The notes under the pieces are model-generated. The model was not told where the DNA came from and ran no database searches. It saw only the letters and a list, made by a program, of their open reading frames with translations. Made by a program: the position numbers and the translations under genes. DNA of 12,136 nt from Gemmatimonadaceae bacterium (lineage in GTDB: Bacteria; Gemmatimonadota; Gemmatimonadetes; Gemmatimonadales; Gemmatimonadaceae): the NCBI GenBank assembly GCA_025451425.1, contig JANWKK010000104.1, positions 1-12,136 on the forward strand, read 5' to 3'. The stretch's first letter is position 1. Every line of letters begins with the position of its first letter. Shown here piece after piece: positions 7,221 through 12,136 of the stretch.

Positions 7221-7764
7221 CGTACCTCCGCGCGATCGGAATGCCGAAAGCGATGTGAAAACCTCCGAACGCAATGGCGAGTATCCAGTCGCTCCATGCG
7301 AGCGGTGTGAAGAGCGCTAGCGCACCGGCAGCGAGAAAGCAAAGTCCCATAACCGGGACGATTTCAACCGAGAATGCGCCGCCAGCGGCGACAGCAGCGC
7401 CATACAGGAGCAGCCAGAGGCCGGGCAGGACGGCGGCCATACCGGCACGTTGGAGCACGACGGTGAGAACCGCGCCGGCGAGAAGCGGCGGCGAGACAGC
7501 AAGGACGAATTTGCGCCCGGGCCCGGACAGCAGCGGTATCCCGGATGCGCGCGCCTTGGCGAGCCTTGCCCAGAGCTGTATGACGATACCGGCGGCGGCG
7601 AGCGCGAGCCAGACATCAAGCCATCGTGCGGTCGTTGACTGCACTGCGGCGACGAACGACGCGGCAATGGCCATGATACCGACGATCACCATTCCCCATC
7701 CGGAAACGGCGGTGAAAGCTCCAGCGTTTTCCATCGTGGAGCGAATGAAGGCGAGGTTATCCAT
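7213..7764 (-). CDS. Six-helix integral membrane protein of unknown function
   Basis: This is a 183-residue hydrophobic protein with predicted transmembrane segments at about 20-41, 48-67, 85-104, 109-130, 133-152 and 157-176. The N-terminus (NLAFIRSTMENAGAFTAVSGWG) is polar and looks conserved. The loop between helices 2 and 3 is basic (RLAKARASG), suggesting a cytoplasmic side. I see no transporter, enzyme or cofactor motif and assign no function. It is the first gene of a cluster that continues with the coupled HTH_34 regulator and a uppS-like gene. That makes a sensing or effector partner of the regulator, or a lipid-linked envelope role, plausible but unproven. The start ATG 7764 lacks a good ribosome binding site. 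An internal ATG at 7734 is possible, but it would remove the conserved-looking first residues. Confidence 0.82.
   Translation of the reverse strand: MDNLAFIRSTMENAGAFTAVSGWGMVIVGIMAIAASFVAAVQSTTARWLDVWLALAAAGIVIQLWARLAKARASGIPLLSGPGRKFVLAVSPPLLAGAVLTVVLQRAGMAAVLPGLWLLLYGAAVAAGGAFSVEIVPVMGLCFLAAGALALFTPLAWSDWILAIAFGGFHIAFGIPIARRYGG
7225..7229 (-). promoter_or_regulatory. Shine-Dalgarno GGAGG that decides the regulator start
   Basis: A perfect GGAGG on the minus strand lies 4 nt before GTG 7220 and inside the last codons of the membrane-protein gene. No comparable site precedes the alternative ATG at 7274. It supports a 137-residue regulator read by coupled translation. Confidence 0.75.
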
Positions 7765-7815
7765 CGCGCGCGCGTGAAGCGCGGGTGGCTCGCCTGGCGG
7801 CTCATCGCGGATGGG

Positions 7816-7831
7816 AAGGACCTTGGTCCTT
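7816..7831. promoter_or_regulatory. 16-bp dyad, candidate operator of the HTH_34 operon
   Basis: The sequence AAGGACCTTGGTCCTT has perfect 7-bp arms around a 2-nt centre. It lies just downstream of the predicted -10 box, at or immediately after the expected transcription start (about 7832). On the minus strand the adjacent bases also give a direct ACCAAGG ACCAAGG repeat. Size and symmetry fit a dimeric winged-helix regulator, and position fits repression by blocking initiation. Binding by the regulator encoded 0.6 kb downstream is an inference. Confidence 0.5.
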
Positions 7832-7838
7832 GGTTTGA

Positions 7839-7867
7839 AGTCTCGTCTCGGATACGGCTCATGTCAA
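7839..7867 (-). promoter_or_regulatory. Predicted promoter of the membrane protein-regulator-uppS operon
   Basis: On the minus strand a perfect -35 TTGACA (7867-7862) is followed after 17 nt by GAGACT (7844-7839), which matches TATAAT at only 3 of 6 positions. The weak -10 suggests regulated or alternative use. Transcription would start near 7832 and leave a leader of about 68 nt before ATG 7764. The rest of the 7765-7941 spacer shows nothing else I can name: no clear terminator for the DJ-1-like gene and no small ORF. Confidence 0.45.
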
Positions 7868-7941
7868 GTACTTTTTGCCATAAAGCGTACGCCAATCCGT
7901 CCGCGCCCCACTCACCACCCCACAGGGTCGCACGTCGGCAG

Positions 7942-8565
7942 CTAGAGCGCCGAAGGACCCGGCGCCGGATCGCTCGCAGGGAAGCTCTGCTCGATCATCC
8001 GATCAAGCGTTCGTTCCTCGATCGAGTGAGCGATCGTGTCCACCAACGCCGAGCAAAACGCGGGCAGGTCGCTCGGATTTCGGCTGGTTACCAGCTTCTG
8101 ATCCGAGATCACGGTTCGGTCTACCCAATCTCCACCCGCATTCCGAATATCTGTTTGCAGGCTTGGATACGAGGTAAGCGTTCGACCACGGACGCAGTCC
8201 GCCTCGACGAGTAGCCACGGTCCATGGCAGATCGCACCAACAGGCTTGTCCGATTCCACAAATGATCGAACGAATGCCACGGCAGCCGGATTCATTCGAA
8301 GCGTATCGGGATTTTTCAGCCCGCCCGGCAGGACGAGCGCGTCGTAGTCGCGTGCGGACACATCGGCAACCAAACGATCGACCTTGAACGTGCCCGCCTT
8401 TTCGCCCTTGGAAACTGCCTGAATCTCGCCGGGCTGGAGCGAGACGAGCTCCGCTCTTGCGCCGGCCTCGGTAATCGCGGTCCATGGCTGCGCAAACTCG
8501 GCGTGATCGACGCCATTGGTCGCGAGAAATGCAACGCGGCGACCGGCAAGTGTTCCTGTTGTCAT
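7942..8565 (-). CDS. DJ-1/PfpI family (type 1 glutamine amidotransferase-like) protein with FPASDP tail
   Basis: This is a 207-residue cytosolic protein of the PfpI/YhbO branch of the DJ-1 superfamily, whose members have been described as stress-linked proteases, chaperones or deglycases; the exact reaction is disputed. The fold starts RRVAFLATNGVDHAEF, with conserved Glu23. LVLPGGLKNPD is at 77-87. The nucleophile elbow AICHGPWLL is at 111-119 with Cys113 and His114. The block TLTSYPSLQTDIRNAGG (129-145) and TSRNPSDLPAFC follow. Family members normally end soon after this. Here about 25 extra residues follow, including IEQSFPASDPAP (191-202), a short motif seen at the ends of many unrelated small bacterial proteins. 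The start ATG 8565 is chosen because GGGAGGT lies 7 nt upstream and the fold begins 10 residues later. A longer reading frame to 8838 would run into holB and look unlike protein. Confidence 0.9.
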   Translation of the reverse strand: MTTGTLAGRRVAFLATNGVDHAEFAQPWTAITEAGARAELVSLQPGEIQAVSKGEKAGTFKVDRLVADVSARDYDALVLPGGLKNPDTLRMNPAAVAFVRSFVESDKPVGAICHGPWLLVEADCVRGRTLTSYPSLQTDIRNAGGDWVDRTVISDQKLVTSRNPSDLPAFCSALVDTIAHSIEERTLDRMIEQSFPASDPAPGPSAL

Positions 8566-8572
8566 CTGTATA

Positions 8573-8618
8573 ACCTCCCGATTGAACAGCTTCATAGTGA
8601 ATGTACAGTGGTTTGTAA
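8573..8618 (-). promoter_or_regulatory. Predicted promoter and ribosome binding site of the DJ-1-like gene
   Basis: On the minus strand, TTACAA (8618-8613) and TATGAA (8596-8591) are separated by 16 nt, an acceptable -35/-10 pair (TATGAA matches TATAAT at 4 of 6). GGGAGGT (8579-8573) then lies 7 nt before ATG 8565. The strong ribosome binding site is what rules out the longer upstream start. The 80-bp gap to the divergent holB must hold the promoters of both genes. Confidence 0.5.
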
Positions 8619-8630
8619 CGTCACACATCG

Positions 8631-8645
8631 TGCCATATTTCGCGG
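8631..8645 (+). promoter_or_regulatory. Possible extended -10 for holB with a very short or no leader
   Basis: TGC-CATATT (8631-8639) resembles an extended -10 and lies only 6 nt before ATG 8646, with no ribosome binding site in between. If used, the holB-moaC mRNA would begin at or near the ATG. The -35 region (around 8611-8618) is poor. Evidence is by eye only. Confidence 0.25.
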
Positions 8646-9713
8646 ATGCCGATTGTCCCGCTCCACGGTCACGACTCGATCCGCCGGCGCCTTCGCCGAA
8701 TGTTCGAGTCCGGTTCTCTACCGGGTTCCACGCTCTTCGAGGGTTCACGTGGAGTCGGTAAGCAGCGGCTCGCCCTCTGGCTCGCGCAACTGCTTGTTTG
8801 CGAACGTGATGACAGGCCATGCGGAGCCTGCATGCCATGCCGGAGCGTGCTTGACCTGCGCCATCCGGATGTATTCTGGGTCTACCCGAGGCCGCGCCTC
8901 GATGCGAATGCGACGCCAGACGACATTATCGACGATCTGGCGGAGGCGAGCAGCGAACGAAGGGAGGCGCATGGTTTGTACCCGCGCCCATCTGGTAGCG
9001 AGGCAATTTTCCTTGCGACGACGCTCACCATCGTTGGAAAGGCAGCGATGTCGCCATCGATGGGTCGGCGAAAAATTTTCATTGTCGGCGACGCCGAGCG
9101 AATGGTCGCGCAGGAAGGTGCGGATCAGGCAGCAAATGCATTCCTGAAGCTGCTGGAAGAGCCGCCGGCTGACACCACGATCCTGCTCACTTCGAGCGAG
9201 CCAGGCTCCTTGCTGCCGACGATCCGTTCTCGCGTCATGAGTATCCGCTGTGCGTCGCTCACAGATACCGAAGTGCTCGCGTTCATACGCGAACCGGAGG
9301 TGAAGACTGCGCTCGATTCGCTCGCGCTTCCGCGCGGTGACGCTGAGCGCGTTGCACTGGCGCGCGGCGCGCCCGGCGATCTTCTCTCCAGCGCCGCGAT
9401 CTCGGCCGCGCGTGCGGCGGCACTCAAGTTGCTGGATGCGTCTCTGACGCGCGGGCCGGCGCGGTACGCCACAGCGCTCGCACACGGATCGGCCGGAGCA
9501 CGCGGCGCGTTCAGCGACATGCTCGTAGAGTTGAACATCCTTTTGCGCGAGCGCACCGACGATGCTATTGCTGCTGGAGATACAACCGGGGCCTATGCTG
9601 CTGCCCGTGCGACGATCGCAGTGACCGAGGCGCAGTCGCGCGCGGATGGAAATGTGAGTCCGCAGCTCACAGCCGCGGTTCTCATGGATGCCTTGCAAGG
9701 AGTCCCTGCATGA
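8646..9713 (+). CDS. holB: DNA polymerase III delta-prime subunit (clamp-loader)
   Basis: This 355-residue AAA+ protein is part of the clamp loader that places the beta sliding clamp on DNA during replication. LHGHDSIRRRLRRMF opens the fold. A degenerate Walker A, GSRGVGKQ (33-40), keeps Lys39 but has Gln in place of Thr/Ser, as expected for a subunit that does not hydrolyse ATP. Cys52, Cys59, Cys62 and Cys65 form the family's zinc-binding loop. KIFIVGDAERM (143-153) occupies the Walker B position, NAFLKLLEEPP (164-174) is the family signature, and SRV (195-197) replaces the usual SRC but keeps the arginine that acts in trans on the neighbouring subunit. The C-terminal third would be the collar domain. 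Length is typical. The stop overlaps the moaC start (ATGA), so the two are co-transcribed and coupled. Confidence 0.92.
   Translation: MPIVPLHGHDSIRRRLRRMFESGSLPGSTLFEGSRGVGKQRLALWLAQLLVCERDDRPCGACMPCRSVLDLRHPDVFWVYPRPRLDANATPDDIIDDLAEASSERREAHGLYPRPSGSEAIFLATTLTIVGKAAMSPSMGRRKIFIVGDAERMVAQEGADQAANAFLKLLEEPPADTTILLTSSEPGSLLPTIRSRVMSIRCASLTDTEVLAFIREPEVKTALDSLALPRGDAERVALARGAPGDLLSSAAISAARAAALKLLDASLTRGPARYATALAHGSAGARGAFSDMLVELNILLRERTDDAIAAGDTTGAYAAARATIAVTEAQSRADGNVSPQLTAAVLMDALQGVPA
9697..9703 (+). promoter_or_regulatory. Shine-Dalgarno AAGGAGT of moaC within the 3' end of holB
   Basis: AAGGAGT lies 6 nt before ATG 9710 and inside the last codons of holB. It fixes the moaC start and shows that moaC translation can initiate on the same mRNA as holB. 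Confidence 0.75.
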
Positions 9714-10201
9714 AAGACGCTCGCCTCACACATACCAACGCGTCCGGCGAAGCTCACATGGTCGACGTGAGCGTGAAACCGGAGACGCGACGCGAAGCAA
9801 CCGCTGCGGGAAGTATCAGGATGACGCGCGACGCCTTCGCTGCCGTCCGCGATAACGCGATCGGCAAGGGCGACGTACTTGGCGTTGCACGAATCGCCGG
9901 GATCATGGCCGCCAAGCGGACGTCGGATCTGATTCCGCTGTGTCACCCGGTAGCACTGTCGCACGTCGACGTCGTCGTGTACCTGGACGATTCCGTCCCC
10001 GGCGTGCGTGTGGAATCGACTGCGGTCGCGACGAGCGTTACCGGCGTCGAGATGGAAGCGATCGTGGCCGTCACCGTCGCGCTCACAACAATCTACGACA
10101 TGGCGAAGAGCGTCGATCGCGCGATGGTGATCGGCGACGTTCGCCTTCTCAGAAAGAGTGGCGGCAAGTCTGGCGAATACGCGGCTCCAGAAACAATCTG
10201 A
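9710..10201 (+). CDS. moaC: Cyclic pyranopterin monophosphate synthase MoaC
   Basis: This 163-residue enzyme carries out the second half of the first step of molybdenum cofactor synthesis, converting the cyclic dihydro-GTP made by MoaA into cyclic pyranopterin monophosphate in the cytosol. All family blocks are present: MVDVSVKPETRREATA (17-32), AAKRTSDLIPLCHP (67-80), TGVEMEAIVAV (111-121) and IYDMAKSVD (128-136), the last with the conserved Asp130 and Lys133. Length matches MoaC (about 160). No other cofactor gene lies in the window, so the partner MoaA and the later enzymes must be elsewhere. Its pairing with holB shows no functional link that I know of. Confidence 0.97.
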   Translation: MKDARLTHTNASGEAHMVDVSVKPETRREATAAGSIRMTRDAFAAVRDNAIGKGDVLGVARIAGIMAAKRTSDLIPLCHPVALSHVDVVVYLDDSVPGVRVESTAVATSVTGVEMEAIVAVTVALTTIYDMAKSVDRAMVIGDVRLLRKSGGKSGEYAAPETI

Positions 10202-10220
10202 AGCCAGCCAGACAACTCAC

Positions 10221-10237
10221 GCGCGCGAATTGCGCGC
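10221..10237. terminator. GC stem-loop between convergent genes, possible weak terminator
   Basis: GCGCGC (10221-10226) and GCGCGC (10232-10237) pair around GAATT. The stem lies in the 40-bp gap where moaC and the PilB/GspE-like gene converge. Neither side has a T-tract, so termination would be weak or Rho-dependent. The low-complexity GC repeat may also arise by chance. Confidence 0.3.
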
Positions 10238-10241
10238 AGAC

Positions 10242-12136
10242 TTAGTTAGCGGCGCGCCTCAGGACTGCACGCACTCGTGCGACGAAGCGCGCTGGGTCGA
10301 GCGGCTTGCGGAGATAATCGTCCGCGCCTGCATTCATCAGTTCGATTTCCGTCTCCTCGCAATCCGTGCTCGTCAATACGACGATCGGCAATCCGGACGT
10401 TGGTGCGCACGAGCGCAGGTGGCGCAATACGTCGATCCCGTCGAGCCGCGGCATGTGGAGATCGAGCGTCACGAGAGAATAACGCGGATCGTGCGCCAGC
10501 ATATCTATCGCAGCCTGACCATCGGTCGCGTGCTCGACCGTGAATCCGGATGCCTTCAGCACGCCAACGGCGAGTTCGCGCGTCACTGGATCGTCGTCGA
10601 CCACCAGAATTCGCGGACGTTCCTCCGTGCGCTCGACTGGCCCTTCACCATCGCCAAGGACCCGCTCGACTTCGGCGAGTGTTGTGTCACCGACTACGAC
10701 ATGTGCGAGCGCAACGTCACGAATCGGCCGCATGCCGCCGCGCTCGGCTGACCGCTGCAGATCCACCGAGGTCGCACTGTTGACCAACCGTTCCTGGAAA
10801 TCGGAGTCGTTGACCAGCACCTCGTCGAGGGGGATGCGGCCGAGGTAGCCGGTTTCGCCGCACTCCTTGCAACCGATTGCGCGGCGAGTCTGTTTCACGC
10901 GGAATGCACGTTCAAGCCGCACTGTCCTCGGATCGCGCTCTTCGGGCTGTGCGATTGAACAGACCGGGCAGAGCTTCCGGATCAGTCGCTGGCCGACGAC
11001 GCCGCGAAGTGACGGCCCGAGGGCCGAGCGGTCGAGTCCGAGGTCGATCAATCGCTGGATCGCGCCGACAGCATCGTTGGTGTGAAGCGTTGATAGTACG
11101 AGGTGGCCGGTGGTTGCCGCCTGCAGTGCAATTTTTGCAGTCTCGTCGTCGCGAATTTCGCCAACGAAAACAACGTCGGGATCCTGACGCAGTATCGCCC
11201 GCAGCGCGGAGGCAAACGTCACGTCGCGTTTGGGATCGATCTGAATCTGCGTTACACCGGGAAGTTCGTACTCGACCGGATCTTCGACGGTCATGATGTT
11301 GATTGCCTGACCGGCAAGATCGCGAACTCCGGCGTACAGCGTCGTTGTCTTTCCGGAACCGGTAGGGCCCGTCACGATGACGATGCCTTCGCGGAACGAC
11401 AGCAGATGCTTGAGGCGCGCAAGTTCCGGCTCCGCAAGACCAAGATCGTCCAGTGTGCGCGACGTATCCGGGTTCAGAATGCGAATCACCGCCTTCTCAG
11501 CCTCACGCGTCGGCACGGTCGAGATGCGCATGTCGAACGTCTTACCGGCAATCGAAATGCGCGTGCGCCCGTCCTGCGGACGCAGCCGATCGGCGATGTC
11601 GAGCTTGGCGATTACCTTGATTCGCGATACGACACGCGTGAGTGCGACGAGTGGCAACTGCATGTACTGTCGCATCACACCGTCGACTCTGAACCGCACG
11701 ATTCCCTGATGCCGTCCTGGCTCGAGGTGGATATCGCTGGCGTTCGAGGCTATCGCCGCGTGCAGTATCATGTTGGTGAGTTGAATGACCGGTGCGGCTT
11801 CCGCCTCGCTCGCCGCAACCTGATCCACGGCGGCACTTTCGATCACCTTCACTTCGCTGAGCTTCACCTCGCTGAGCTTCACGTCCATCGACCGGAGCAG
11901 TCCTTCCATTGCTCGCTCAGGCGAATAGTGCGCGTTGATGCTATCCAGCAATGCCTGGTAGCCAGCGATTCTTTGCACGACTCGACGGCCGGAAGTGAAC
12001 TGCACGGCCTGTTCGGCGTTGTAATCCGTCGGGTCGCTGGTGGCGATGACTATCTCGTTCTGCGTTTCCTGAAGTGGCAGTACATGATGCTTGCGTGCGA
12101 GCTTTTCCGGAACGAGTTTGACCGCTCTCGGTTCCA
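10242..12136 (-). CDS. PilB/GspE-family type II secretion/type IV pilus ATPase with C-terminal receiver domain (N-terminus outside window)
   Basis: This is a hexameric motor ATPase of the GspE/PilB family, which powers pilin or pseudopilin assembly at the inner membrane. About 630 residues are visible. The frame is open to the right edge (EPRAVKLVPEKLARKHHVLP...), so the true start is outside and the GTG at 12005 is internal. Numbering from that GTG, the end of the N-terminal MshEN-type domain is at 1-40 and a linker with duplicated KLSEV at 43-53. The core has Walker A GPTGSGKTT (213-221), Asp box NIMTVEDPVEY (236-246), Walker B DPDVVFVGEIRD with Glu283, His box TGHLVLSTLHTN (299-310), and a zinc site Cys346/349/379/382. 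A full receiver domain spans about 464-585: Asp470-472, phospho-acceptor Asp515 in LVTLDLHMPRLDG, Thr545 and Lys567. All catalytic residues are intact in both halves. The receiver fusion is unusual for a PilB/GspE motor and suggests phosphorylation-controlled assembly. Whether it serves a pilus or a secretion system cannot be told from this window. Confidence 0.9.
   Translation of the reverse strand, partial: EPRAVKLVPEKLARKHHVLPLQETQNEIVIATSDPTDYNAEQAVQFTSGRRVVQRIAGYQALLDSINAHYSPERAMEGLLRSMDVKLSEVKLSEVKVIESAAVDQVAASEAEAAPVIQLTNMILHAAIASNASDIHLEPGRHQGIVRFRVDGVMRQYMQLPLVALTRVVSRIKVIAKLDIADRLRPQDGRTRISIAGKTFDMRISTVPTREAEKAVIRILNPDTSRTLDDLGLAEPELARLKHLLSFREGIVIVTGPTGSGKTTTLYAGVRDLAGQAINIMTVEDPVEYELPGVTQIQIDPKRDVTFASALRAILRQDPDVVFVGEIRDDETAKIALQAATTGHLVLSTLHTNDAVGAIQRLIDLGLDRSALGPSLRGVVGQRLIRKLCPVCSIAQPEERDPRTVRLERAFRVKQTRRAIGCKECGETGYLGRIPLDEVLVNDSDFQERLVNSATSVDLQRSAERGGMRPIRDVALAHVVVGDTTLAEVERVLGDGEGPVERTEERPRILVVDDDPVTRELAVGVLKASGFTVEHATDGQAAIDMLAHDPRYSLVTLDLHMPRLDGIDVLRHLRSCAPTSGLPIVVLTSTDCEETEIELMNAGADDYLRKPLDPARFVARVRAVLRRAAN
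11854..11883 (-). repeat. 15-bp tandem duplication in the ATPase linker
   Basis: Two 15-bp units (TCGCTGAGCTTCAC plus C or G on the plus strand, 11854-11868 and 11869-11883) differ only in the last base. They duplicate the five residues Val-Lys-Leu-Ser-Glu in frame, in the linker between the N-terminal domain and the ATPase core, where length change is tolerated. Confidence 0.85.

Noticed and set aside
7221..7274. Upstream ATG at 7274 as start of the HTH_34 regulator
   Set aside because: It has no ribosome binding site and adds 18 atypical residues. GTG 7220 has GGAGG at the right spacing.
7686..7895. 69-codon minus-strand frame in the spacer upstream of the membrane protein
   Set aside because: It runs through the predicted promoter and dyad and into the membrane-protein gene in another frame, has no ribosome binding site, and has an unprotein-like composition.
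8566..8838. N-terminal extension of the DJ-1-like protein to an ATG at 8838
   Set aside because: The extension overlaps the divergent holB start, is basic and unlike the family, and a strong ribosome binding site marks ATG 8565 instead.
8745..9698. 317-codon open frame on the minus strand opposite holB
   Set aside because: The plus frame holds Walker A, zinc cysteines and NAFLKLLEEPP of the delta-prime family. The minus frame is Arg/Cys-rich noise.
12003..12005. GTG at 12005 as the true start of the PilB/GspE-like gene
   Set aside because: The same frame stays open to the window edge and encodes a good match to the N-terminal domain (VKLVPEKLARKHHVLP), so the gene continues outside the window.

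Overview
The window looks like a core-chromosome segment of a GC-rich, soil or freshwater type bacterium. Gemmatimonadota is the best guess and Acidobacteriota the main alternative. The guess rests on gene content I recognise by eye: a very large secreted BNR/Asp-box repeat protein with a Gly/Arg-rich tail, a winged-helix (HTH_34-type) regulator coupled to a six-helix membrane protein, and a hybrid CHASE3-PAS histidine kinase. No database search was possible, so the phylum is an inference. I see no mobile element, CRISPR array, rRNA or tRNA.

Layout: nine genes lie in four blocks. (1) Positions 1-230 hold no convincing gene. They carry two minus-strand terminator hairpins, the nearer one ending the large exported BNR-repeat protein (231-3518, minus). 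(2) Upstream of it, also on the minus strand, is a structured 152-bp spacer and then a membrane-bound hybrid sensor kinase (3671-5965). Next comes a compact cluster transcribed in the order membrane protein (7213-7764), HTH_34 regulator (GTG start at 7220, overlapping the previous stop), and undecaprenyl-diphosphate synthase family gene (6033-6803, 3 nt after the regulator). The cluster is preceded by a consensus TTGACA -35 box and a 16-bp dyad at the predicted transcription start, which suggests autoregulation. (3) A DJ-1/PfpI family protein (7942-8565, minus) is divergent from a holB-moaC pair (8646-10201, plus). That pair encodes the DNA polymerase III delta-prime subunit and the molybdenum cofactor enzyme MoaC, and the two genes overlap by 4 bp. 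(4) Convergent to moaC is a PilB/GspE-family ATPase (10242 to the right edge, N-terminus outside the window) that carries a complete receiver domain at its C-terminus.

Most of the window is ordinary housekeeping and signalling material. The parts most worth a second look are the receiver-tagged secretion/pilus ATPase, the divergent cis-prenyltransferase inside a regulator/membrane-protein operon, the dyad at that operon's promoter, the FPASDP tail on the DJ-1-like protein, and a possible H-type pseudoknot in the leader of the BNR-repeat gene.
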